Shown: one piece after another, positions 48,000-60,500 of the stretch
Position numbering within the stretch: the stretch's first letter is position 1
Layout: every line of letters begins with the position of its first letter
Assembly (NCBI GenBank): GCA_964036155.1
Contig: OZ038422.1
Coordinates: 68,223,201 to 68,287,200, forward strand
Length of the DNA stretch: 64,000 nt
Reading direction: 5' to 3'
DNA from: Diploscapter coronatus
Taxonomy: Eukaryota > Nematoda > Chromadorea > Rhabditida > Rhabditidae
Position numbers and translations under genes: made by a program
The notes under the pieces: generated by a model
What the model was told of the DNA's origin: nothing
What the model saw: only the letters and a program-made list of their open reading frames with translations
The model's database searches: none

Positions 48000-48673
48000 C
48001 TTTGTTAAGAGACCTAAACAATCACCATAGTATTATTTAAAAATGGAAATAGTGAAAGAGTGTTGGTTGAATGAGAAAGTCTGCAATTAATGAGTTTGAA
48101 ATTGATCATTGAAGAAAGGAGAATGAAACTACTAAATTGATGTTTCGCAATTTTTATCAGACTAAAAATCGATTCCTAAACATGGTTTATCATTTAAGAG
48201 TGAATATCAGTGAGGACCAAAGTCGGTATAAACAGAGGTCCGCAAATCGGGCTGATTTTCACATATTTTGTTCAGTTTTTCACACTGATTTTCATGGTGC
48301 AGCCCATTTTTCGTGATTTTTTTTTCTATAAGCTTGACCAGCCTGGCAGATTTTGAGAAAAATACTTTCATAACTCCACCTTTACACCGGGAATATCACT
48401 TGCGCTCTCTAACTATATAAAATCACAATTCGGAACTTGAAAAATTACTATTTTCACCTCAAGTTACGAATTTAGAACATTTCATCCCCTTTTTAAATGA
48501 CTCAAATTCTTACCTTCGTTTATCATTTGCGATTTTACGAAATCGCGTGAATGAATCGGAAGAAATTCCATTTGAAAATTGGAATCGAGTTTAGAATGCT
48601 CCATTTCCACTTTCGACCAGCTCGAATCGAGTGCCTGCAGCCAGAAGTTGTCTTCTCTGCCTCTGCACAGTCA
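48000..48673. other. Spacer with repeat arm
   Basis: No gene. The first 200 bp match the flank of F-box/Kelch copy 1. A single arm of the palindromic repeat family follows (about 48229-48300), then AT-rich DNA up to the next ATG. Confidence 0.6.
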
Positions 48674-50482
48674 TGAAGTCTTTGCTTCATTCTGCATTCG
48701 CTCTCCTCCTGCAGTGGTGAGTTCTTGATCTACTGGCAATTTTGAAAACAACAAAGTTCATCCACATTTTCAAAAGAGCTTGATCTCCAACCACATTCTT
48801 ACAGACCACTTAATTTCTTCAAAACCAAAGCTTTTGCGCAAAAAACTATGGAGAATCCAAATTAGTGTGGGGTGGATGATGATCACAGTAAGCTCTTTTA
48901 AATAATCTAATTTGCACAACTTATGTTCATTTTCCGCGTTCTTCAAGGATAGTTTTGTACCTAAAAATGAAAGGTTCGACTCATGATCAGACTTTTCAAA
49001 TTTGCCCAATTTTTGAACCCACAATCACCTCGCTCTGCATTCCATTTGAATGCTTCAGTCCGCACTCGCTCTGCCCCACAAAATAGAGGTTCGTCCTGTC
49101 CCTTCCCGCGGGTGTGGGTTTTTTCTCGAGAAGTCTACGCATAATTAGGAATTTCAATCATTTTCGATTCTGCAATTTTATTGTACCATTTCTATCCTAC
49201 ATCTTCATTTCAGCTGTGCTGCATTGACTCGCCACCAGAAGTTCATTGCTCTGCTGCTGTTCCTCTGTTTCTGCCTCTGCACAGTCCTGTGTTCTGCTGA
49301 GACAAATATTATTTCGTTCGCGGACTACATGAAGTACAAACTTGATAGGAGGCAAGATTTTTTTTATACACCATTCAATTATTCTCTTGCAAATAGTTTC
49401 TTAAAAACGGGCAATAATTTTGGCATACTTCAGAGCCAAATATCGTGCATATAAAGGTTGGTTTTTCGTTGTAATTTCTTTTTTTTTTCTTCCTTTGATT
49501 TCATCATCTACTTAATTTATTGGAGAAAAACTACCCTCAATTAAGGAATATCGAAACTAGTCTATTTTCAGATGCAAGCAACAATAGTTTCGTCACGGGA
49601 AACGTGCAACAGCTGATCAGGAAAAATGTCTGCCCTTGCTTCAGGTTTGTTTATTATTTGTTGATTTTACTTAGCTCTAAATATCGTATTTTATCTAATA
49701 AAATTCTCGAGGCTTCTATTTTTCAACTCCCCAATTTTCGAAGAATTCGAATTCTGCAAACCGTTATAACTCGCCATCTGATAATCGTAGAAACAGATTC
49801 AAAAGTAAATATGCTCTAATACTCTAAAGAATGCATTAAAACACTTTTTAATATGATCTGAGTTGGGTAATGGGTAGATCTGGAAATCCAAGGGAAGCCT
49901 GTATTAGAGGGAGGTTTCAATCGGAGAAAATACGGTAAATTGATCTTTCCAATAGAAGACTTGGCTTGTATAGATTCTGTTCCAGCCTACCCATTCATCA
50001 AAACCTATTAATCTTGCAGCCTGACCTGTTCGTGGATGTTTTTCTATTCGATTGTGAGCATCCTACCACTGTGTATCATCGGCTGGTTCGTCGGACTCTA
50101 CTTCTTCGCCAGATATCAGTTCGCTAAGGAAAACGGTTATTAATAAAGTTCATGCATTTTACCGTATTGTTTAAACGAAATGAAGCCGTGATTTTTTGTT
50201 TGTGCAAAATTCATTTAAAAATTTTCACATAATTGTCTTGGACATTATGTCGATAATTTTATTCTACAGTATCTGCACGAACAGTCATGAAAATCTCAAT
50301 TTATATTTTGATTAATTTATTTAGTTTGTTTAAAAATAGACTAATTCTTTTACAATAAGTGAGATTCAGGAGAATCGACACATTCGGCAAGCGACAATAA
50401 GTGCACAATGAAGAAATCGAAGGAGAAGTGCCAGAAACTGCCCGGGGAGCCTTCGAACAAGTCGAACAACGAAGGAAAGTGA
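48674..50482 (+). CDS. Small Cys-containing secreted/membrane protein, unknown
   Basis: I do not recognise this gene. Exons: 48674-48717 (MKSLLHSAFALLLQC), 49214-49351, a 23-nt microexon 49434-49456 (AKYRAYK), 49572-49644, 50021 onwards, and perhaps 50370-50482. Exon 2 adds a second hydrophobic stretch, KFIALLLFLCFCLCTVLC, then SAETNIISFADYMKYKLDRR. The next exon reads ASNNSFVTGNVQQLIRKNVC. A C-terminal membrane segment follows (FYSIVSILPLCIIGWFVGLY). There are two possible ends: read-through gives KENGY and a stop at 50141-50143; splicing at AACG|GTTATT joins in phase to a hydrophilic Lys/Ser-rich tail ending at 50482. The intron after 49351 starts with GC (AG|GCAAGA). A signal peptide or two membrane spans are inferred. 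Confidence 0.6.
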
Positions 50483-51532
50483 TGAGGGCAAACAGACCAG
50501 ACGTTTTTTTTTTTTCTTTTTTTGATAATCAGATTTTATCCAAATAAGTAGAGCAAAGGCGATCAATTAGATCTCTGCATTTTATTCAAAAACCCTTTGA
50601 AGTAATAAAATTGAAGTTTCCAAACGCAAATAATTTTTATTATTATAAATTTGAAGTTTTAAATATTCATGCTCACTCCGTTTATGGGCATGAGGATAGA
50701 TTCGCTGTCAATTAAAAACTATCATTGAAATGCTGCAACTCAACTAATAGCGATTTATGCCATTTTCTGAAAACAGATTTCTAGAGAATACACTAAAACG
50801 AAATCACATAGATCTGTGTATCACACTTGAGATACGTATATATTTCACTGGCTTCTGGACTATGACGTCGAGAATTTAAAAAAAAAAAAAATCTTTTAAT
50901 TAGTTTTTTATAAAAATTATTTGCACATCATTTTAAAAAATTTATATCTCGAAACTCCAAAAATTGAATTGATCAGTGACATTGATTATGAGCAATATAA
51001 AATCTTTATTTTAATGTATGAGTAAAAATTAATGCACTTTGATATAAGTGTATTCTTTGAAGCTAAATAACATGGCAACAAAACTGCGACTAGTCTTTGG
51101 ACCTGTGATATCTCAATCATATGTCGAGGAGTCTATAACAATTTGGTTCATAAATTCAGAACATTTGGTTTGGCAAAGAAAGATATCAAGTTAAAAAGTG
51201 GCTCATAATTATCATCATCGAATCGTAGTGAGTTGGATCAAAATTCCTAGTTTCAACGTGCAAATTTTACTTTTACGATTCAGCGATGTAAATTCGAGAA
51301 TTTTCTCAAAGACATTAGCGATATTCCAACAAAATGCAAGATACTTTCAAGTGAGACCATAAATCTGAAGACAAACGAGTAACAATAAAAGTTGAGTAAC
51401 AAATAAGTTGAAATCACAAAATTATGCATTAGAAAGGTGACAAAATACTTACATACAATGATCAATCAATGATATTTAATCAAATTGACGCAACACAATT
51501 GAGATTAAGATTGGAAAGAATTTGAAAATGCA
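50483..51532. other. Convergent intergenic region before slo-1
   Basis: About 1 kb of very AT-rich DNA between the 3' ends of the small membrane-protein gene and slo-1. It presumably includes both 3' UTRs. No gene seen. Confidence 0.6.
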
Positions 51533-54500
51533 CTAATAAATACGTTTTCCCGGCTCATATTCCAAACCTTTGTCGAATTGTTCGAGAACATAGACCTGAA
51601 ATGTTGAGAATTGTTTTAACTCCATGTTGGAAATGTCATACATAGTCAGAACTTCGTATCCGTAACTCAGCAGGCGGGTTAGTGATGACATATCGCTTGA
51701 CAGAGTCCGGATTGTCGGAGTCGTGAAGTCGATACAGACCTATGCACAATTGGCCGTGCTTCTTCAGCGCTGTTGTGAACATTTGTCCATAGGTTGAATT
51801 GTGCTAAATTCGTTCAAATTTTCCCCGTCATTTCAACTTTTGATTTTACCCCAATTCCTTCATAGGGGTTGTCCTGCAGTGATATTTGTGCTATCCTGCA
51901 TCGATCTCGGTTTGCCAATGTCTCTGGTGTACTGTATCCTCCCCTCAGTCCTGCACCTTCAGCTAGAATCAATTCGAGTTCGGGTGTAGCTCCCCCTGTC
52001 ACTAGTGTCCGAATTAGTGTCAATGCGGAATCATTGAAATACGTCTAAATTGTGCGTGTATTAATTTAAAAAAATAAATTTTAAAGAAGACGTACTGTAG
52101 ACATCAGTGAGTCTAATACAGAAATGGCAAATGCAGTTCCACACGCAAATGGCTGTGTCAGGTAGAGTTCGGTGTCCGGATCGTCATCGTCGTCTTGATC
52201 GAGAAACTGCACATTCGAATCGTTCACTGCAACAATTCTTGGTAAGTTTTCGATAGCGATTAGGAAATAGTAAGTCTTTTGACGACAATGCCTATTACCT
52301 AGTTCTGTAATCATAGGAACATTGGTTCCAAATCGAGCTCCCTTCTTGTGCATCGAAATTGGGGAGCCTAGTGGACTCTTATCGCCTGCAGTCGAGCTTC
52401 GGATCGGAAAGAAGCCGAGTGTGTCATCAAACTGAATGAATTGATCATCAAGTTGGAGGAGCGATTTTATGCCCAAACCTGCATTGCTTTGATGTTGAGA
52501 GAGGCGAGAATTGCCTCCTTGTCGGCCAATGTAGTGTCCTCTCGATTGGGCACTCGCGCACTCACAATCACACACATGTCGCACAGATTGATGTTCACAG
52601 CCCGAAGATCTGCTCGGGATAGTGGAGATCCCTGGAAAATGACATATATCTTGATATGTTGGCTATCTTATTTTACATCAAGGATGGAGATTTTTGGTAG
52701 ATTATAGAGCGTCTTCCACTCTGTTCGCAGATATTCCAAATCGCCCACGATAACGACATGTTTCAGTTCATGATAGTGGAAATTTGAGGCTCTGTAATTC
52801 GCTCGTCAATTTATCATTGTGAAGGCGGACTCGAACCTCAATGGCATTATGAAATTCCTCAGGCCGATGAGTGGTGAATCTTTATCAGCGAACAGACACA
52901 CAACCACATGTCCATTTAGGACTGTCATTGCTGCTTGATGACGTTCCTGGAATTCGTTTATCTGAGAAAGATGTCAAAAAATCCGATTTACCAGAACGCA
53001 GTCTTCTAAGTTTCTAGCCGGACACCAGTGGAACATCCCTGTCGAGTCGTACTTCATGTCCTGTTGCTCGAATTCCTTCGCAGTGAAATCGATGCCCCTT
53101 CCATCGGGCGGAATCGACATCGAATTGCGACGGTCGCTCGACGGCCTGAATTCCACTAATCTTGTCACGTTTCTCTCACCATTTATGTAGTAGGAGCAGA
53201 AGGTGCAAAATTAGCTTTGGCTGCTAAACATCTAAATGTGTCTACGTATTGTTTGTACTTGATGATAGGGGGTATTTTTGAAAAGAGTGAGTTGTGAAAA
53301 GAATTCGACGACTGATTTTACGCAGGACATGCATTTTTGTAACTTTTATCGTAATTAATGCTTTGAAATAATTTAGCAGAACGATAATTTGATTTTATTG
53401 GCCTAAATCAGGACTGGGCGAAGTTCCGACTTCGGAATATCCTATTTTTTCTTTAGTTGTTAGACAAATTCGTCTGGCTTCGAATTTGAAAAGAAAAAAG
53501 AAATTAAAACTTTTGACTTGATTTTAACTTTCTTTAATTTTCAACTTCACACATTCCTGGTCTAAATACTTCTTTCAGACGCTAAGTTATTTCAAGTTCA
53601 TGTCATCTAAACTCATGATAGGATTTTTGTAATAATCTTCAGATGGTTCTAATTCGTGATGAATGCGAACCTGAAGACTTCATGCGTCGATACGATATTT
53701 GATTGAAAAATCGGGTGACAAAAATTGCAAAGTCGGAAACGAATTTGAGCTTGTAGTGCTGCTGATTGATTATAGTTATGCGTTTCGTATGTTTGAGGGG
53801 GTTGTGCAAAGTGCAAAAATAGCGAATAAATTAGGAAAATGAAATGAACGACTACGAAGAAAATGATTGGCTGAATAAATTACATGAGCTTTTTGATCTC
53901 ATAAGCGAATCTCAGACTTTTTGATGTCAGTTGCGTGTCACTCGATGAGCTGAAATCTACGTTTTGCAGGAATATTTTTTGTTTTTTGCATAGGTTATGC
54001 ACGAAAATGATTATTTGTTATCGAACATCGATTGAAGTTGTTGGGCTCTACTATTGTTAGCTACGACTTTCACTACGTTGAATTTTCTGTCACACCTTTG
54101 CTCGTTCAAAATTCGCAGCTGTGCAGCATAGGGCGGAATTGACGATGGAGCTTCAGAATGCCGAACTGAAATGACAGTTTTTCTAGTTTTTGATCTCATT
54201 TTATACTTTCGTTCTGATTGAATAGAGCATCAAATTCGTTGTATTTCCTCTCGATATTAGAATGTTTCGTATTGCGTCGGAATAGAGATACTGAACATTT
54301 CATCAATTATATAGTAGTTTGCCATAAATTTAGAAGAGACGTACGATTTTTGCATTTGCACTTTTTGATGAGCGTCACATCTTCGATATCTGCATGGCAC
54401 TGCCGACACCAGAAAAATGCACTAAATATGTGGAATGAAATTTCTAATTTCTTCTCATGCACTCCACTTACCGTTTGACTTCATCGGCACTTTGAGCAAT

Positions 54501-57500
54501 GAAAAATCCCTGTGTTTGCGGCTGAATTTTTATGTGTGGACCCGGATTTATCGCTGCAAGTACATTGGATTGCACGACTTTTCATATAAATGACTCATTA
54601 CCGATATTACACTCCTTGTTTTCATCGTCTTTCAGCTCGATTGCCAATAAAAGTAGCCCAAGACGAGTGAATAGGAGGCTAAAATTGGCATTCATCATTG
54701 GAATACGAATCTTCTGATAGTTCTTGTTTTCACATCAAACTGTTAATTCGAATAAACTTATGATAAATGGTAGTGATTAATGAGGGATCAGAGAGTCAGC
54801 CCACACGCAGTTAGAAGAAAGCTCAAAGTCAGATTGGTTGGTCAGTTTGGCTTACTGCGCTGCATCAGGGAAAGACATTCCTACGAAGCTGGGCGACAAA
54901 GTGTCTGTATACATCTCCATACTAGAAATGAAAAATCGTATATCAAATCTGAGAAGAAGATTTTGTAATTCTATACCCCGCGCCGCACAAATACAGATTT
55001 AGCCAATCAGGAGTAGCTCGACTCTGAATTGTGTGAATATGATTGTGGAGAATCGCAGTTTCAATCAAAGACAAATGGACGATAGAATGAGACAATAACG
55101 GACAAATGTGCATAGAAAACCCAGAAAAATAACACAATTGCATATATAATAAAACCTCTCAAAATATTATTTCTTTCTTTCAAAACTTCAATCGACTTAC
55201 TTAGCGACTTCCGGAAACGACATGCCAACGAACGCAGGCGACAGTTTCTCGGTGTACATTTCGCATCTGCACACATTTAAATGATTAGTTTAGGGTAAAA
55301 TTCTGCAAATTAATTACCCAGCTCCTCGTAAGTAATCATTGAGCCATGCTGGATTGTGAGGCGACTGCAATCATTTGGGAGTTGTTAAAGTTATTTTTCA
55401 GGTGTTATGATTGTTATTGCACATAGGCTATGATAAATGAAGCAAACATTTTGTTGTCAGTAATCATCAGCAGCAAGGGCGTTAGGAGTTATAATTTTTT
55501 AAAAAATCGGAATCGGAATTCCGAGCATCCCTAATTAGCAGGACTGTACGAAAATAATGTTGAGTTTTCGAAGATATCAAATTCCCGGAAAGCTTGAAAA
55601 ATTGTCGTACAACCCGGATCATTAGACAAATAGACATTGAAAAATGTATTAGGTTGATGCATTCCTGTTTTCCGTTTTTGATATGTGTACTTTGCTCCCT
55701 CCCCTTTGCGGCCGACCGCGACAAAAACCACTGTGCTCTATAATATAAACAACTTGTCCCTCCCTCTTATCAGTCGCAGTGCCACAACCAGCTAGTGAGC
55801 AGTCTAGTTCCCACAATGCCCCATCGATTCCACCCAAACAGTGTCCACATACGCAACGTAATGTTATTTCTCTTCCTCTCTGGCACCAAACCACCCGAGA
55901 CCCACCGTCAACTGGCCCGAGTATATCCCCAGGAAGCCCCCTCCGAGCACACAGTACGCAATTGGTTCAAACGATTCGAGGCCCACAACTACAGTCTCGA
56001 AGACGAGGAGAGGTCGCAACCTGCACGAGTGATGGATTTGGATTTGCTGCGCAGCACAGTCGAAGGGGACCCATTCGCTACTACGCGAGAAATAGCGCAG
56101 ACTCTCGGAGTAGACCGGCAACTGTCGTTCGAGGACTGAAGAAGCTCGGCAAGGTACGAAAGTTGGGCCGTTGGATTCCCCACGTCTTGAGCGACAAGAA
56201 CAAGAATTATCGAGTTGACACAGCAATGAGTCTTCTTACATACGAAAGGACGACGGCCTGGCTGGACAATCTCATAACGGGAGATGAGAAATGGATCGTC
56301 TACCATCACGTTGTAAGACGTGCCCAGTGGGTGGACAAGGAGGATCAGCCGGAACCCGTCGCCAAAGACGAAACGCACCAGAAGAAGGTGATGCTATCCG
56401 TATGGTGGGGCGTCCAAGGCCCCATCTACTGGGAGCTGCTACCCGAGGGTACGACGATCACGGGTGATGTCTACACTCGCCAGCTGAGAGACTTGAAGGC
56501 TCACGTCCAATCCACTCCCTGGCTACGAGGTCGTCTTCACTTTCTCCACGACAACGCCCGCCCTCATGTGTGTAAACAAGTGAAAAAGGAGCTGACAACG
56601 TTCGGATGGCACATTGTACCCCATGCCCCCTACTCGCCCGACATGGCACCTAGCAACTACTGGCTCTTCTCGGACATGCAGCGAGTCCTTGGCGAGACAC
56701 ACTTCAAGAACCGCGCGGAGGTCGACGCATGGTTGAAGACCTACTTCGCCTCCAAGCAGCCCGCTTGGTACGGCGAGGGAATCCGTAAGCTGCCTAGTCG
56801 CTGGCAGAAGACTGTGGACAGCGATGGCGAATATTTCATCTAATATCCTTGTTAGCCAATAAAGTTATGTTCTGTTGAACTGTTTCGCACAAATCGGAAA
56901 ACAGGAATGCATCAACCTAATATAAATCGAGAATTATTATATGTCGACTTACTGTTTTGAAGCTTCGCATTGCAAAGAGATTAGCCATCATCGTGGAGAA
57001 TCCTGGAGCCAAGCAGCTTTGAGCGATAAAACCAAGTTTGAGTTCCGCCAGACAGATCACATCGTCGCCTCTCTTCCAATTCCAACTGGGGATGTTTAGA
57101 AGATAGGCCTGAAATATTTAGCTTTAGACTAACCTATTATTTCTCATGGCCAATTTCCACTTTTTATCATTATTGTTTCCATTCATTTTGAGTATTGGTT
57201 TTTTCTTAAAAATTGCTGAATTTCGTAATATTCACACCATAAACAATTCCGGTCAAGTGGTAATGAAAAATTCAGCACGTCTTTCTCTTTTTGTTGCGAA
57301 TTTTAAGAACGGCCCCCCGTAAAATTGAAGTCGAGAAATCATTCGGGGAAGAAATGAGACAAGAAAAGCCAGAAAACGAACTAATTGTTTTGGAGAAAGG
57401 AGCACAACAGCGTTTGTTTGTAGCGATTCAGACCTAACAAACGTATGCAGATAATGAAAAATATGTTGTGGTTCTGCAAAGTTTGGAAAAGTCATGATTA

Positions 57501-60500
57501 TCGAAACTGTCTAATATATATCGACATATTTTGAGTCAATTTTATTGATTTTTCGGTAAACATATTGAACTCACTCAATCGCTAATCCATGCTCAACATA
57601 AGTAATTTTTAAAGTAAACTATCTTGCAATACAGCATCAAAATTAATAGTCATGATTATTTCGAATTTTCCATCAACACTATGAATAGAAATTATTCCGA
57701 CAGACCTTGTTGTGATACTGCATGAGTTGAACGATGACTCGAATGTCGGACGAGTAGTTTTTGATGGAAATAACTCGCATAATGTTGGCTGCATCTTCTG
57801 CGTCTGGGTTTGTGCTGTACTTGTTGGCCAGAACTAGACATGCGTCCGCTTCTGTCACCTGAAGTTACAGACTCAAGAATGCCTGCAATGCAAATTTTCC
57901 ACGAACCTTGACCCTGGACAAATCTAGCGAGTCCATAACTGTTCCAGTGAAGAACTCCACTTTTGTGAAATGCCTCTTGAACAGTCCTTCCAACTCGAGG
58001 TCCGGTACATCTCTGCAAAGGAGTGCCAAAATAGTGTTAAGAGATTGAACATATACGTGTTTAATTATTACCGATGCAAAAATACAACTTCGACGTCGAC
58101 ATCATCTCGATCTTCGTGCAGAAAGTCTTGCAAGAAATGTGATACCGAATCGTATGTTATATGACCGCACACAACGATATGCCTAATCGAGTGTAACGTT
58201 TTTGAAAAAAAGGTGGAGAAATGTCTACTTTTTGCCTTGTTCTCCTTTGTATTCTCCGCCATACTTCTGTCGATTTCCAATCAGATCAGCAATTTCTGGC
58301 ACGTAGCTGGCGAACATGGCCAAGGATCCCAGAATGAAGAAGATCATGAATATTCGACCACACATCGTCGTGCAATAAATATCTCCGTAACCTAATATCG
58401 GTAGATGATTTGAAGAAAGTCTCCATCTAAGAATCTTACCGACGGTAGACATGGTGACCAATACGAAATAGAAACAATCAGCGTAGGTAATTCGATGAGG
58501 ATTAATGAAGCCTTTGAAGAAATCACCCGAATTTTCAAATAAATGAACTGCTCCAGCTCCTGAAAGATAGAGCCTAATTTTGAAAACGTAGTGACGCTCA
58601 AAGATTTGAAATAATGCATGATTTCTGAAATTCTTCATAGCTCGATTTTTACTGAAACGATTTTTGAAATTTTGAAGACTAGAAGATAAGATCGAATTAC
58701 ATTACCTTCAAAACCCCAATCTAGCTGATTCATGAAAATTAATCATTTCAAATATTATGCATTTTTCGACTTTTATACGCCACTGCTACTGAAAAACCAA
58801 CCTGTGAGACAAACAGATACGAAGATGGTGACGAGCTGTGTGAGTCGAATCGAACTCGAAGTTCTCAGAATGTTCAGATATTGCAGAATGTCTGGCACCG
58901 TCATGAGACGCAAAGCTCGGAGAAAACGGAAACCTTGAATAATTGATTGTTGATCACTTGTATTTTCGACGCTTTATCAAAATCAACAGGTGTAAATCTC
59001 AAGGAGTTTAAGTTATGGGAAAGAAAAAGCCGAGAATATTCTTTGAAAATTACAGCTGTTGACAGATATAGAGAATCTAAATTTTTCACAAGTGAATATT
59101 GATCTAATCTTACCTAGCCAATTTCGTTGCAGGTAGATTGCTACGAAGCTTGGCGGTATCGTACAATAGTCGATAAACGAATACAACTCTAACAAAAACC
59201 AAACTTTATCGGACGCTGCGATAAACTGAAAGGCGTGAAATTAGTCGAATTCCTCTATGTAAAAACTTACCCTAATAAAGAAATATACGAGAAAGAAGAT
59301 GTTGAATCCGAGATCAATTTGCTGGGAAGGGCTCTCCTGCCATGGTGTACAGCTCTCAACTTGAAAGTTTTGACTGAAAATCAGATGTATCGAAATTGAA
59401 TTAAAATTTTTTTAAAACTTACAAACTGGCATCGTAGAAATAAATAAAGAGCGAGCCAAGTGAGAGAATGAAAACGAGAACGACGAGAAATCGACCAGTC
59501 AGACTTTGACCGGATATTAGCTCGCCTGCCCAATCTTTGGCCTGAAGATGGTTTGCAATGTAAATTCTATGTTTTCTTATTTTATCTCAATAAAATACCT
59601 CCGTCATCCAATTGAGCCTCTTCTCTTCCTGTTTATACAGAAACGGGTCTGTCTCTGTCTTTCCATTAATCATGGTTGTGCCATATTTGCCATTGGCCTA
59701 AAGTGACACAATAATATGACTTATTTGTAGGATTTGGTAGTGATGGATTATTTACTTCCCAAATCTGACGAATTAATTCTAATAGTCTGAAAGCTGGATT
59801 GAATATCATTCATTTTCTCGTTGTCATATTTCCCAGATGCTTTTTGTTAGACGTACTTGAAAAATATAAATATAAATCGCAAGATGAACTCTGATCAAAT
59901 TTTGAAAAATTTGTGCAAACTTTATCAATATATCAATTCGTCAGAGTGAGATCATGCAATTTTTTAGCATTTTTAAATCTGTGATCAGTTATGTAGGGGG
60001 CACAAACACAATGTATGCTAATTTTTTGCTCATCCAAAATTTGAATTTCGAAAATATAAAGAAAATTTTCGTTTTTCGGCTACAAGTCTGCCACACAACG
60101 CGCAAATGGTTGCAATCGGTTCGCCGATGGTATGAAATGTTATCGCGTAGGTGCCAGGAAAACATGGGTCCATAATTTTGCTGCTCGCGAGCAATAACCA
60201 TTTTTCAATTTTTTGGAAAACGACACAGGGTCGCACGTCAAATGAGCAAGAAGAGTAATGAAGAGTAAAATTCTAACGATTCAAAAGCAGCCAAAATAAT
60301 GGGTCTAAATTTAAAAAAAGGCAGAATGCGTGTTCAATCGTTAGATTAGTTTTACCTACTTTTCTCGTACAAATTTGTTTGGGAGGAAGATTTAAGTGAT
60401 CCGAACATTTAAGCTACACCAATATCTATTCGTAGGTATGATTTTTATCCCGAAAGAATAGTCATAAGAAATGTGCATGTGGAGCCTACAGTTATGCATA

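Noticed and set aside
52081..52584. Single 167-codon minus-strand frame
   Set aside because: It is partly real slo-1 exon sequence (the calcium-bowl exon) and partly out-of-frame read-through of neighbouring exons and introns. It is not a separate gene.
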